Source of the DNA: Streptomyces tagetis
Lineage (GTDB): Bacteria; Actinomycetota; Actinomycetes; Streptomycetales; Streptomycetaceae
DNA length: 64,000 nucleotides
Assembly: GCF_018069565.1 (NCBI RefSeq)
Contig: NZ_JAGPNL010000008.1
Coordinates: 308,420 to 372,419, forward strand
Direction: 5' to 3'
Shown: positions 1-7,724 of the stretch, one piece after another
Layout of the letters: every line of letters begins with the position of its first letter
Numbering within the stretch: position 1 is the first letter of the stretch
Position numbers and translations under genes: made by a program
Notes under the pieces: generated by a model
What the model saw: the letters and a program-made list of their open reading frames with translations, nothing else
What the model was told of the DNA's origin: nothing
Databases searched by the model: none

Positions 1-423
1 GGCCGGCCGGGCGCAGGGTGGAGGCGACCTGCCCGGAGGGGACGCCGAAGGAGGCGTCGTTGAAGAAGGTGTTGATCTTCTCGGTGGTCAGTGACGGGTA
101 GCCGGAGGCGAGGTTCGCGTAGGGGCCGAGCTGGTCCTCGGCGTGCTCCGGCTGGGTGCCGAACGCCTGGTTGAGGAGGATCTGGGCGAGGGTGGCGTTG
201 CCGTTCTGTCCGGGCGGCAGGATGTCCGAACACCGTCCGCCGCAGTGGTCGACGGCCGCCGTGGGGACGGGCGCCTGCGGGGCCGCGCCGGCCGCCGCCG
301 CGGGGGACAGCGGTGACAGCAGACCGGCGACGAGCGCGCAGAGGGAAGCGGTCTTCAGGAACCCGTGGAAGCCGCGGGGAGTTCTCAGTCTGTCGCGGGC
401 ATTGCGTGGGGTGCGCCGTGGCA
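1..423 (-). CDS. Penicillin-acylase-like secreted protein, N-terminal part (runs off the window)
   Basis: The ATG at 423-421 follows a GGGAGGAG ribosome site and opens a frame that is still open at base 1, so only the first 141 residues are seen. The N-terminus has Arg-rich residues, a hydrophobic stretch and Ala-rich residues (about 1-47), which is a typical export signal. The mature start reads DHCGGRCSDILPPGQNG and then NATLAQILLNQAFGTQPEH. I recall this opening from Streptomyces penicillin/acyl-homoserine-lactone acylase family precursors. The catalytic Ser that follows autocleavage would lie outside the window, so the family call rests on the N-terminal pattern alone. If correct, it would be an extracellular Ntn hydrolase that hydrolyses amides. 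Confidence 0.5.
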
Positions 424-643
424 TGGCAGCTCCTCCCGACGAGGGTGATGCCGGAGGTTACCGCCGGTATCCCCGCGTTGGAAGATGAACATGCGTCACT
501 TTTCGCTGCGGACACGGTCGGTCACGGGACCGGCGGGGGACGGAGGGAGCCGATTCGCCCGTCGGTACGTCTATCCGACGACGTCCGCTGGTGACGCCGA
601 AGTGACCGAAGTACAGGTGCAGGTGTGACGGAGGTGCACGACG

Positions 644-1246
644 ATGGCCGGTTTCCGGAGTCTGGCGAGACAGGTCCGAGATCCACGCTGCGACCTGGCG
701 CTGCGGCGCTACTCGCTCCGCAAGTGCCTTGAGCGGTTCGCCCCTTACGGGCACAGGGCGACGTGGGACCACCTGTGCTCGCGGGCCGGGTTCGGTCCCG
801 AGGACCGCTCCCCCGACCCGGTGCGGCTCGTGGCCGCACTGGAGGAGCTGGAGGAGGCGCGGTCCGTGTGGCTGGCCTACGAGGCCGAGTTCGCCGAGCG
901 CCGCAGGAGGGAGAAGCACGGCGGGCTGCGCAGGCCGGGCAGTGTGGACGACTGGCACCGGCTGACCTGGGGCGGGTTCGGCGTCGCCTGGTGCGACGAC
1001 CCCCGGGTCCACCCGGACCGGCCGCTGGCCGAGGTGCTGCGCGATCTGATCTCCGCGCTGGAGCGTGAGCCGGGCTCGCTCTGCCCGGTGTGCGACGGGG
1101 ACAGCCTGGTATGGAAGTACGACCTGGACCACGAGCCGTCGTCGGGCCCGGTCTGCGCCGACTGCGGCATCCTCGTGCCCCGGCCGGTCCTGACGGGGGA
1201 CGCGATCGCCTACGCCCGGCGGGGGCGGCTGCTGATGTCGGCGTAG
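644..1246 (+). CDS. Conserved hypothetical protein with C-terminal zinc-ribbon-like Cys pairs
   Basis: This is a 200-residue protein. The ATG at 644 has a GGAGG ribosome site ten bases upstream, and codon use is strongly biased to G/C at third positions. The N-terminal two thirds is Arg-rich, hydrophilic and probably helical, with WDHLCSRAGF and an EELEEARSVW segment. The C-terminal part has CPVCDGDS (about residue 147) and CADCG (about residue 170), two CxxC pairs about 20 residues apart that could bind one zinc. No signal peptide or membrane segment is visible. I do not recognise the family. It stands alone between the divergent acylase-like gene and a repeat-filled gap before soxR. Confidence 0.75.
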   Translation: MAGFRSLARQVRDPRCDLALRRYSLRKCLERFAPYGHRATWDHLCSRAGFGPEDRSPDPVRLVAALEELEEARSVWLAYEAEFAERRRREKHGGLRRPGSVDDWHRLTWGGFGVAWCDDPRVHPDRPLAEVLRDLISALEREPGSLCPVCDGDSLVWKYDLDHEPSSGPVCADCGILVPRPVLTGDAIAYARRGRLLMSA

Positions 1247-1274
1247 AGCGGGGGCGGCCGGGGGTCTGGCGCCC

Positions 1275-1373
1275 GGGGCCTGGGGCCGGTGTCGGGGGGC
1301 CTGGCCGGGTGCCGGGGCCTGGCCCGGTGCCGGGGGCCTGGCCGGGTGCCGGGGGGGCCTGGCCGGGTGTCGG
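1275..1373. repeat. G-rich tandem repeat, about five copies of an 18-21 bp unit
   Basis: The gap from 1247 to 1642 has no convincing gene. At 1275-1373 a unit close to GGGGCCTGGCCGGGTGCC is repeated about five times with variable G-run length. The runs of three to seven G on the plus strand could form quadruplexes. The rest of the gap is GC-rich sequence without coding bias. The repeat lies between the 3' ends of two convergent genes. Confidence 0.8.
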
Positions 1374-1642
1374 CGCGGGGCCCGGCTGCCCGCGGAGGGC
1401 CGGCCGCCAGGTGCGCTGCCTGCGGCAGGGGCCGGAGGAACGGAGCGAGGCGGGCGGCGGGGTGCGGCGCGCGGGTGCGGGGTGCGCCGGGGACACGGCG
1501 CCCCGCCGCCTCGTACGGGGCGGGCCGCCCGCACGGCGGCGACGGTGAGCCCGGCGCGCGCCCCCGGGGCCGGCCGCCTGGACACCCAAGACGCCGGGGC
1601 CGCCCGACACGCCCGACACGCCCGGACAGGCGTACCGCCCGC

Positions 1643-2161
1643 TCAGTCGTCCTGGCCGGCCGCGGAGGCGGGCCCGTGTTCGTGGTGGTGGGGGGCGGCG
1701 GGCCGGCGCGGCTCGGCCAGCAGGCGGGAGCCGGTGCGGCGCTCGCCGAAGACGTCGTCCGGGTTGGACAGGACGCACGAGTCCAGGGAGAGGCAGCCGC
1801 AGCCGATGCAGTCGGTGAGGTGGTCGCGGAGCCGGTTGAGCTGCCGGATGCGCTCGTCGAGTTCGAAGCGCCAGGCCCGCGACAGCCGCGCCCAGTCGTC
1901 CCGGGTGGGCGTGCGCTCCTCGGGCAGCTCGGCGAGGGCCTCGCGGACCGTGGCGAGCGGGATGCCGACCCGCTGCGCGGCGCGTACGAAGGCGACCCGG
2001 CGCAGCGTGTCCCGGGTGTAGCGGCGTTGGTTGCCCGAGGTGCGACGGCTGGTGATCAGGCCCTTGGACTCGTAGAAGCGGAGGGCGGAGACGGCGGCGC
2101 CGCTGCGCGCGGCGAGCTGGCCCACCGTGAGTTCGTGGATCTTCTCGGGAATCTGAGGCAC
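1643..2161 (-). CDS. soxR: Redox-sensing MerR-family activator SoxR
   Basis: This 172-residue protein is the usual SoxR length. Residues about 10-75 form the MerR winged helix, with LTVGQLAARSGAAVSALRFYE as recognition region, followed by a dimerisation helix. Cys118, Cys121, Cys123 and Cys129 give the SoxR spacing C-x2-C-x-C-x5-C, which holds the [2Fe-2S] cluster. Family knowledge: oxidation of the cluster by redox-cycling compounds such as secreted pigments switches the protein to an activator. In Streptomyces it controls a small set of oxidoreductase and export genes instead of SoxS. No SoxS-like partner is present here. The His/Pro-rich tail after residue 145 is unstructured. The gene stands alone, facing away from maoC. 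Confidence 0.95.
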   Translation of the reverse strand: MPQIPEKIHELTVGQLAARSGAAVSALRFYESKGLITSRRTSGNQRRYTRDTLRRVAFVRAAQRVGIPLATVREALAELPEERTPTRDDWARLSRAWRFELDERIRQLNRLRDHLTDCIGCGCLSLDSCVLSNPDDVFGERRTGSRLLAEPRRPAAPHHHEHGPASAAGQDD

Positions 2162-2225
2162 TCCCCGAACCCTACCGACCGCCGTACCCCCGTGGTCCGT
2201 TGACAGGGACCGCGCGGCCCACCAT

Positions 2226-2243
2226 GCTAAGCAGTCGCTTAGC
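2226..2243. promoter_or_regulatory. 18-bp dyad upstream of maoC, probable TetR operator
   Basis: GCTAAGC at 2226 pairs with GCTTAGC ending at 2243 across four bases. The same half-site occurs in the promoter of the TetR gene at 3514-3529, with consensus CTNAGCG-NN-CGCTNAG. This suggests that the repressor encoded just downstream of maoC acts on both promoters. A 12-bp direct repeat (GCGAGACGACCT) follows at about 2284-2309, between this site and the maoC start. Confidence 0.7.
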
Positions 2244-2328
2244 CCGCGGGGCAGGGTGTGCGGGCGAGCGCGACGACGGACCCTGCGAGACGACCTGCGA
2301 GACGACCTGCGACACGGGAGGCCGGGAC

Positions 2329-2790
2329 ATGGCAGAGCCGAGGATCTTCACGTCCGCCGAGGAACTGAAGGCGGCGGTGGGCGAGCACCTGGGGTACACC
2401 GACTGGCTGGAGGTCGGCCAGCGGCGGATCGACCTGTTCGCGGAGGCGACGGGCGACCACCAGTGGATTCACGTGGACCCGGAGAAGGCCGCCGCGGGCC
2501 CCTTCGGCACCACCATCGCGCACGGCTATCTGACCCTCTCGCTGCTCCCCCTGTTCGCGCCGCAGCTCATGACGGTCGAGGGCGTGCGGATGGGCGTCAA
2601 CTACGGCACCAACAAGGTCCGCTTCCCCGCCCCGGTCCCGGCCGGCTCACGGCTGCGCGCCACGGCGACCGTCCGGGCCGTCGAGGACGTGGCGGGCGGC
2701 GTACAGGCCGCCGTCGCCTTCACCGTGGAGCGCGAGGGCGGCGACAAGCCGGTCTGCGTCGCCGAGTCGGTCGTGCGCTACTACTTCTGA
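2329..2790 (+). CDS. MaoC-family (R)-specific enoyl-CoA hydratase
   Basis: The 153-residue reading starts at ATG 2329, which has a GGGAGG site eight bases upstream; upstream in-frame starts lack one. It is a single hot-dog fold. The hydratase-2 signature is present near residues 40-57 as ATGDHQWIHVDPEKA, with Asp and His as the catalytic pair, followed by GTTIAHGYLTLSLLPLF. The family hydrates trans-2-enoyl-CoA to (R)-3-hydroxyacyl-CoA and serves fatty-acid oxidation or polyester and lipid synthesis. The stand-alone NodN-like form seen here is common in Streptomyces. The gene is followed by a TetR repressor gene on the other strand, and both promoters carry the same dyad, so repression relieved by an acyl-CoA ligand is likely (inference). 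Confidence 0.9.
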   Translation: MAEPRIFTSAEELKAAVGEHLGYTDWLEVGQRRIDLFAEATGDHQWIHVDPEKAAAGPFGTTIAHGYLTLSLLPLFAPQLMTVEGVRMGVNYGTNKVRFPAPVPAGSRLRATATVRAVEDVAGGVQAAVAFTVEREGGDKPVCVAESVVRYYF

Positions 2791-2821
2791 GCCGCCGCGT
2801 ACGGCCGCGTAGGGCGTACGG

Positions 2822-3466
2822 CTACGTCCGGGCGTCGCCGGGCGGACGCGCCCCGACCATCCGCAGGACGAGACCGGCGTAGAGCGCGCCGACCTCGTCC
2901 GGGGTGCGGGGGCCCTCGATGTTGAACCAGCGGGCGACGTCGATGCAGAGCGAGAGGATGGCGAGCGTCGTGCCCTGCACGTCCGGCACGTCGAACTCGC
3001 CCGCCGCCACGCCGTCCTCGACGATCCCGCGTACCTCGGCGTCCACCTGGCGGCGCAGGGCCAGGATCTCGGCGCGGGCCTCGGGGCCGAGGGCGTCCAG
3101 CTCGTACTGGACCACGCGGGCGGTGGTGCGCCGCCCCGCGTGCCAGCGGACGAAGGAGGAGACGGCGTCGGCGAGCCGGTCGGCGGCGCCGCCCTCACCC
3201 CCGGCCGCGGTGCGCAGGATGGCGAGGGCCCGGTCGTGGCCGATCCGGCTGATGCGGTGGAGCAGCTCTTCCTTGGTCTTGTAGTGGATGTAGAGCGCGG
3301 CCGGGCTCATGCCCGCGCGCCCGGCGATGTCGCGGGTCGTGGTCGCGTGGTACCCGCGCTCGGCGAACGCCTCGACGGCGGCGACCAGCAGCCGCCGTGC
3401 CGCGTCGGGCGTGACCTCTTCCCACGGCTCGGTCTCGCCGCCCACCGTCTCGGCCGCCCTGCTCAT
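2822..3466 (-). CDS. TetR-family repressor, probably of the maoC locus
   Basis: The protein has 214 residues from ATG 3466. An upstream GTG-type extension to 3553 would run through the dyad at 3514-3529 and is rejected for that reason. The helix-turn-helix is at residues about 20-65, with AFAERGYHATTTRDIAGRAGMSPAALYIHYKTKEELL. The C-terminal ligand domain contains VSSFVRWHAGRRTTARVVQYELDALGPEAR, a pattern common in acyl-CoA-responsive TetR proteins. The gene converges on maoC with a 31-bp gap. The dyad upstream of its start matches the one in front of maoC, which points to autoregulation and control of maoC. The ligand is not known. Confidence 0.88.
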   Translation of the reverse strand: MSRAAETVGGETEPWEEVTPDAARRLLVAAVEAFAERGYHATTTRDIAGRAGMSPAALYIHYKTKEELLHRISRIGHDRALAILRTAAGGEGGAADRLADAVSSFVRWHAGRRTTARVVQYELDALGPEARAEILALRRQVDAEVRGIVEDGVAAGEFDVPDVQGTTLAILSLCIDVARWFNIEGPRTPDEVGALYAGLVLRMVGARPPGDART

Positions 3467-3513
3467 CCCTTGTTCGCCCCTCTCGGTACCGGAGCTCCAC
3501 CCTACCGCCCTTA

Positions 3514-3529
3514 CTGAGCGAGCGCTTAG
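3514..3529. promoter_or_regulatory. 16-bp dyad in the TetR promoter, probable autoregulatory operator
   Basis: CTGAGCGA is followed directly by GCGCTTAG, so six of eight base pairs are symmetric. It lies 48-63 bases upstream of the TetR start codon. It shares CTNAGC..GCTTAG with the dyad at 2226-2243. Confidence 0.7.
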
Positions 3530-3549
3530 GCTCGGGGCGGCCGGGGTGA

Positions 3550-3840
3550 TCACCCGAGTTTCTCGAAGGGATCGTGCGCGGCGAGGAGCTTCTCCAACCG
3601 CGCCTGGTCCACCCGGTTCACGATCTGCCCGGCCTCCTGGCGGTCCCGGACGATCTTGGCGAGGGTGAAGGCCGAGGTCACGAGGTACAGGACGGCGATC
3701 CCGAGGAAGGCCCGCACCCAGGCGTCGGCCTGGAGTCTGGCGATGCCGACGGCGGTGGCGGTCAGGGCCACCGCGAACGACGCCACGGCCTGCCCGTAGA
3801 AGGCCGCCGTGCTCTGCTGCTTGACCGATGTGTCACTCAT
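3550..3840 (-). CDS. YiaA/YiaB-type two-helix inner-membrane protein
   Basis: This is a 96-residue protein from ATG 3840 (MSDTSVKQQSTAAFYG). A longer GTG reading at 3873 is possible but lacks a good ribosome site. Two hydrophobic segments, at about residues 15-35 (AVASFAVALTATAVGIARL) and 40-62 (AWVRAFLGIAVLYLVTSAF), form the YiaAB two-helix domain. They are followed by a charged cytoplasmic tail, KIVRDRQEAGQIVNRVDQARLEKLLAAHDPFEKLG. The function of the family is unknown. It sits 21 bases from the 5' dyad of the TetR gene on the same strand, and a G-rich repeat separates it from the dehydrogenase gene upstream. Confidence 0.88.
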   Translation of the reverse strand: MSDTSVKQQSTAAFYGQAVASFAVALTATAVGIARLQADAWVRAFLGIAVLYLVTSAFTLAKIVRDRQEAGQIVNRVDQARLEKLLAAHDPFEKLG

Positions 3841-3929
3841 GGCCCCAGCTTCGGCCTCCGTGACGGGGACCACATCCGCGCGGGTACTCAGCTCGGGTAC
3901 TCAGACGGGCCGGGGGGGGCGGACGGGCG

Positions 3930-4030
3930 TCGGGGCCAGGGACCGGGGATCGGGACCACGGCGGGGCCAAGGCGGGGCCAGGGCCCGGGGATCGGAGCCA
4001 GGGCCGGGGGGCGGGACCAGGACCCGGGGG
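3930..4030. repeat. G-rich imperfect repeat between acyl-CoA dehydrogenase and YiaA-like gene
   Basis: A motif close to GGGGCCAGGGNCCGGGGATC occurs twice, about 45 bp apart, with shorter GGGGCCAAGGC and GGGACCAGGACC variants around it. The block fills most of the 190-bp gap directly after the dehydrogenase stop codon. No coding frame is supported. G runs on the plus strand could fold into quadruplexes. Confidence 0.65.
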
Positions 4031-5182
4031 TCAGAAGGCCGAGACGCCGGTCAGTGCCCGTCCGATGACGAGCTTCTGGATCTGGCTGGTGCCCTCGTAG
4101 AGGGTCATCACCCGGGCGTCGCGCAGCAGTTTGCCGACGGGGTACTCGTCGATGTAGCCGTAACCGCCGAAGACCTGGAGCGCGTTGCCCGCGGCACGGA
4201 CGGCGGCCTCCGAGGCGAACAGCTTGGCCTTGGACGACTCGACGGCGAACGGCCGCCCCCGGTCGATCAGATCGGCGACCCGCCAGGTGAGCAGCCGGGC
4301 CGCGTCCACGTCGACGGCGATGTCGCTGATCAGCTCCTGCACCAACTGGTGGCCCGCGATGGGCTTCCCGAACTGCTCGCGCTCCCCCGCGTACCCCACG
4401 GCGGCCTCCAGCGCGGCCTGCGCGATGCCGACGCAGCCGGCCGCGACCGACATCCGCCCCTTGGCGAGGGCCGACATGGCGACCGAGAAGCCCTTCCCCT
4501 CGGGCGCCAGCAGCGCTGAGGCGGGCACGCGCACGCCCTCCAGGACGAGTTCGGCGGTGGACTGGCCGCGCAGGCCGAGCTTGCCGTGGACGGGGCGACG
4601 GGTCAGGCCGGGCGTGTCGGCGGGGACGAGGAAGGCGGAGACGCCGCGGTGGCCGGGCGCGTCGGTGGAGCGGGCGAAGAGCAGCACGACGTCGGCCCAG
4701 GTGCCGTTGGTGATGAACATCTTCGTGCCGTCGATCACGTAGTCGCCGCCGTCGCGCACCGCGCGGGTGGTGAGCCGGCCGGCGTCGGAACCGTTGCCGG
4801 GCTCGGTCAGCCCGAAGCAGCCGACCAGCTCGCCGGAGGTCAGCCCCGGCAGCCAGCGCCGCTTCTGCTCCTCGTCGCCCCAGGCGGCGATCGTCTTGGC
4901 GACCAGGCCGAGGGAGACCGAGACGATGCCGCGCACCGAGGAGTCGCCCCGGCCCAGCTCCTCGGTGACCAGGCAGTACGCGAGGTGGTCGCCGCCGCAG
5001 CCGCCGTACTCCTCGTCGACGGTGAGGCCGAGGAAGCCCACCTCGCCGAGCTTCTTCACCAGGGAGCGGTCGACCTCCTCGGCGCGGTCCCAGGCGGCGG
5101 CGTGCGGGGTGACCTCGCGCTCCACGAAGTCCCGGGCGAGCCGCCGCAGGGCGGTCTGCTCCTCGCTTGGCTCCAGGTTCAT
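4031..5182 (-). CDS. Acyl-CoA dehydrogenase (FAD-dependent, short/medium-chain type)
   Basis: The 383-residue length is normal for the family. The order is an N-terminal helical domain, a middle beta-domain with GCFGLTEPGNGSDAG (about 125-139) and KMFITNG, then the C-terminal helical domain. The catalytic base Glu is in TLYEGTSQIQKLVIGRALTG near the C-terminus. The reaction removes two hydrogens from acyl-CoA to give trans-2-enoyl-CoA and passes electrons to ETF. It belongs to the AcdA-like branch, and the exact chain length or branched-chain preference cannot be read from sequence. It is divergent from a TetR gene across 88 bp that hold a clear dyad at 5228-5242. The same dyad precedes glutaryl-CoA dehydrogenase at 45 kb. 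Confidence 0.93.
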   Translation of the reverse strand: MNLEPSEEQTALRRLARDFVEREVTPHAAAWDRAEEVDRSLVKKLGEVGFLGLTVDEEYGGCGGDHLAYCLVTEELGRGDSSVRGIVSVSLGLVAKTIAAWGDEEQKRRWLPGLTSGELVGCFGLTEPGNGSDAGRLTTRAVRDGGDYVIDGTKMFITNGTWADVVLLFARSTDAPGHRGVSAFLVPADTPGLTRRPVHGKLGLRGQSTAELVLEGVRVPASALLAPEGKGFSVAMSALAKGRMSVAAGCVGIAQAALEAAVGYAGEREQFGKPIAGHQLVQELISDIAVDVDAARLLTWRVADLIDRGRPFAVESSKAKLFASEAAVRAAGNALQVFGGYGYIDEYPVGKLLRDARVMTLYEGTSQIQKLVIGRALTGVSAF

Positions 5183-5227
5183 GCCGAGTCACCCCACACC
5201 GGTCGGTTCGCGGACCACGAGCCCTTA

Positions 5228-5242
5228 ATTAGCGCTGCTAGT
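5228..5242. promoter_or_regulatory. 15-bp dyad between acyl-CoA dehydrogenase and tetR
   Basis: ATTAGC-GCT-GCTAGT lies between the two divergent genes. Flanking bases extend the symmetry to TTAATTAGC/GCTAGTTTA (7 of 9 pairs). It matches ACTAGC-ACC-GCTAGT at 45539-45553 in 11 of 12 arm positions with the same three-base spacer. It is probably the operator of the TetR protein encoded at 5271. Confidence 0.75.
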
Positions 5243-5270
5243 TTATGGTCGCAGCCCTACTATGTGCGCC

Positions 5271-5912
5271 ATGGCCCGACCGCGCAAGCCCTTGCTCAGC
5301 ACCGACCGGATCGTCGCGGCGGCCCGCGAACTGGTGGACGCGGAGGGGCTCGCGGCCGTCTCCACCCGCCGGCTCGCCGCCGAGCTGGGGGTCAGCGGGC
5401 CCTCCCTCTACAACCACTTCCGCACCAAGGACGAGATCCTGGAGGCGGTCGCCGACTCGGTGAGCGCCCAGGTCGACCTGTCGATGTTCGAGGACGGCCG
5501 GGACTGGCGGACCGCGCTGCACGACTGGGCCGTCTCCTACCGGGCGGCGCTGCGCGACCATCCGCACATCGTCCCGGTCCTGGCGCACGGCCCCGGCCGC
5601 CGCCCGGCCGCGCTGCGCCTGGCCGACGCGGTGTACGGGGCGATGGTCGGGGCGGGCTGGCCGCCGGCGCAGGCCACCTCCATCGGCGCGCTGATGCGGT
5701 ACTTCATCATGGGCTCCGCGCTCGGCTCCTTCGCGCAGGGTTTCGTGGACGACGCGAGCGCCTACGACCCGGCCGACTATCCGCATCTGGGCCAGGCCCA
5801 TCTGCTGGCCGAACAGCGGGAGAAGATCGACGAACGCGCCTTCGAGACCGGGCTGACGGCCCTGCTGGACGGACTGGCCCGGCAGTACGAACGGCTGGCG
5901 GCGGAGACGTAG
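5271..5912 (+). CDS. TetR-family repressor divergent from acyl-CoA dehydrogenase
   Basis: The 213-residue protein starts at ATG 5271 (MARPRKPLLSTDRIV); an ATG three codons upstream is equally open. The DNA-binding domain covers residues about 8-55, with LVDAEGLAAVSTRRLAAELG and VSGPSLYNHFRTKDEILEAV. The ligand domain has RYFIMGSALGSFAQGFVDDA and an HLGQAHLLAEQREKIDERAFETGL end typical of this TetR subfamily. No strong ribosome site precedes the start, so a very short or absent leader is possible. The dyad at 5228-5242 sits 29 bases upstream of the start codon and would cover both promoters. A second copy in front of gcdH makes this protein a candidate regulator of two acyl-CoA dehydrogenases (inference). 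Confidence 0.88.
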   Translation: MARPRKPLLSTDRIVAAARELVDAEGLAAVSTRRLAAELGVSGPSLYNHFRTKDEILEAVADSVSAQVDLSMFEDGRDWRTALHDWAVSYRAALRDHPHIVPVLAHGPGRRPAALRLADAVYGAMVGAGWPPAQATSIGALMRYFIMGSALGSFAQGFVDDASAYDPADYPHLGQAHLLAEQREKIDERAFETGLTALLDGLARQYERLAAET

Positions 5913-5923
5913 ACCGCCGGGCG

Positions 5924-6050
5924 CGGGGTGCGGGGGCTGGGTCGGGGTTGGGGCTGGGGCCGGGGGCGCGGCCGGGGCCGGGTCCCCGACCGCTGGACGT
6001 CCCCTCGGCAACCGGTGGATGTCCCCGCGACCCTGGATGTCCCCGGTGCC
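5924..6050. repeat. G-tract region followed by three GGA-GTCCCC repeats
   Basis: From 5924 to about 5992 the plus strand has many closely spaced runs of three to five G, a strong quadruplex candidate. It is followed by three copies of TGGAYGTCCCC at about 5993-6045, spaced 14-26 bp. The block lies between the TetR stop codon and the YceI gene, and no coding frame is supported. Confidence 0.6.
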
Positions 6051-6108
6051 GCCGCGAGAGGCTGACCCGGTCAGGCATCGATCTTCGGCAGACGGAGGCC
6101 ACGCGCTC

Positions 6109-6627
6109 ATGACAGCACCGGGGAACCAGCCCTCACCGGCACCAGGCACCTACGAGATCGACCAGGCGGCGTCCGCGATCCGCTTCGACACCCGCGCCCT
6201 GTTCGGGCTGCTTCCGGTCCGCGGCACCTTCACCATCGGGCAGGGCCGGATCATCGTGGCCGACCCGGCGGAGGAGTCGTCGGTGGACGTCGTCGTGGAG
6301 GCCGGCAGCTTCGCGTCGGGCAAGCGGCAGCGTGACGAGCACGTCAGGTCCGCCGACTACCTGGACGTGGCCCGGCATCCCGGGATCGGCTTCCGGAGCC
6401 TGCGGCTGGAACGCTCCGGCGAGGACGCCACGCTGCACGGAGAGCTGACGGTGCGCGGGGTGACCCTGCCCCTCGCCGTCACCCTCGGCGCGGTCGCCCA
6501 GGAGGGCAGGCGGCTGACGGCGAGCGGCACCGCCACGGTCGACCGGTACGCCTTCGGCATCACCAAGGCCAAGGGCATGACGGGGCGGCACCTCAAGATC
6601 ACGTTGGACGTCGTGGCGTACCGCTGA
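6109..6627 (+). CDS. YceI-family lipocalin-like protein
   Basis: The protein has 172 residues from ATG 6109, chosen because GGAGG lies ten bases upstream; the frame is open further up without a start signal. It opens with the family pattern GTYEIDQAASAIRFDTRALFGLLPVRGTF. Later it has SSVDVVVEAGSFASGKRQRDEHVRSADYLDVARHPGIGFRS and LTVRGVTLPLAVTL. The fold is an eight-stranded barrel that binds polyisoprenoid or similar lipids. No signal peptide is visible, so this copy is probably cytoplasmic. Its partners cannot be inferred from the neighbours. Confidence 0.93.
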   Translation: MTAPGNQPSPAPGTYEIDQAASAIRFDTRALFGLLPVRGTFTIGQGRIIVADPAEESSVDVVVEAGSFASGKRQRDEHVRSADYLDVARHPGIGFRSLRLERSGEDATLHGELTVRGVTLPLAVTLGAVAQEGRRLTASGTATVDRYAFGITKAKGMTGRHLKITLDVVAYR

Positions 6628-6681
6628 TCCCGCGGCACGCCGTCCTCGACGCCCTCGGCTTCCTCGGGGTTCCGCGTTCCC

Positions 6682-6800
6682 GGACTTCCGGGTTCCCCGG
6701 ACTTCCGTGTTCCTCGGACTTCCGCGTTCCTCGGACTTCCGCGTTCCTCGGACTTCCGTGTTCCTCGGACTTCCGTGTTCCCCGGGCTTCTGCGTTCCCC
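6682..6800. repeat. Minisatellite: seven tandem copies of a 17-bp unit
   Basis: Seven contiguous units of GGACTTCCGYGTTCCTC begin at 6682, 6699, 6716, 6733, 6750, 6767 and 6784. The inner copies are nearly identical, the outer ones have drifted, and partial copies flank both ends. The array fills the gap between YceI and the ArsR-type regulator. It is just upstream of that gene's promoter region and could alter its spacing between strains. Confidence 0.9.
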
Positions 6801-6880
6801 GGGCTCGGCATCCCGTACGCCCCCGTCGTGCGCCCGATGCTTCGGTGCCCGCCGAAGGATGGCTGCCGCATGCTGGAGGC

Positions 6881-7594
6881 ATGACGGACAGGGACGGCAC
6901 GGCACCCGGGCTGGCGCGACTGGCCGGGCTGATCGCCGACGAGACGCGGGCGACCTGCCTGCTGGCGCTGCTGGACGGGCGGGCGTGGACCGCCGGCGAG
7001 CTGGCCCGGCACGCGGGCGTCGCCCCGTCCACCCTCAGCGAGCACCTGGGCCGGCTGGTGGCCGGCGGCCTGCTCGCCGAGGAACGCCAGGGCCGGCACC
7101 GGTACGTACGGCTGGCCGACGCGCGAATCGCGCACCTGGTCGAGGATCTCGCCGGGCAGGTGGCCCCGCAGGCCGCGGCCCGGCGTGCGCCCACCCTCGG
7201 CGCCTCGGGCGCCCGGTCCGCGATGGCCCGGGGGCGCACCTGCTACGACCACCTCGCCGGCCGGCTGGGAATCGCCCTCACCGACGCGCTGACCGGGCGC
7301 GGGCTGCTCCGCCAGGACACCGGGTTCGCGCTCACCGACGCCGGGCTCGGCTGGTTCGACGACGTCGGCATCCGTCTCGACCGCACGAGCCGGCGCCCGC
7401 TGGCCCGCCCCTGCCTCGACTGGACCGAGCGCCGCCCGCACCTCGCCGGGGTCGCGGGCGCGGCCCTGTGCCGGCACGCCCTGGACGCGGGCTGGTGCGT
7501 CCGCATCGGCTCGCAGCGGGCCGTGAAGGTGACCCCGGAGGGCGAACGCGCGCTGTCCGAGGCCCTGGGCATCGACCCGGCGGCGCTGCGCTGA
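6881..7594 (+). CDS. ArsR-family winged-helix regulator
   Basis: The protein has 237 residues from ATG 6881. The winged helix occupies residues about 8-75, with RLAGLIADETRATCLLALLDGRAWTAGELARHAGVAPSTLSEHLGRLVAGGLLAEERQGRHRYVRLAD. The long C-terminal part includes RGRTCYDHLAGRLGIALTDAL and ACLDW-like segments found in the larger Streptomyces ArsR proteins. No classical metal-binding Cys pair is obvious in the recognition helix. GGAGG lies only one or two bases from the start, so a leaderless start or the GTG at 6845 cannot be excluded. It precedes an EamA transporter gene, which it may control (inference). Confidence 0.88.
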   Translation: MTDRDGTAPGLARLAGLIADETRATCLLALLDGRAWTAGELARHAGVAPSTLSEHLGRLVAGGLLAEERQGRHRYVRLADARIAHLVEDLAGQVAPQAAARRAPTLGASGARSAMARGRTCYDHLAGRLGIALTDALTGRGLLRQDTGFALTDAGLGWFDDVGIRLDRTSRRPLARPCLDWTERRPHLAGVAGAALCRHALDAGWCVRIGSQRAVKVTPEGERALSEALGIDPAALR

Positions 7595-7724
7595 CCTGCT
7601 CGGCGTCCGGAAACCGCCGGTGACCCCACCGGGCCCGGCCCTAGGGTCGGTGCCCTGGAGCGGGTCGTGCGGTCGACGGGCCCACCCTTCCTTTCCCCCT
7701 TCCTCTGTGAGTCCCTGGAGCATG

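Noticed and set aside
458..1778. Large Arg/Pro-rich minus-strand reading opposite the zinc-ribbon protein
   Set aside because: It is a composition-driven antisense frame without coding bias; the plus-strand gene at 644-1246 explains the region.
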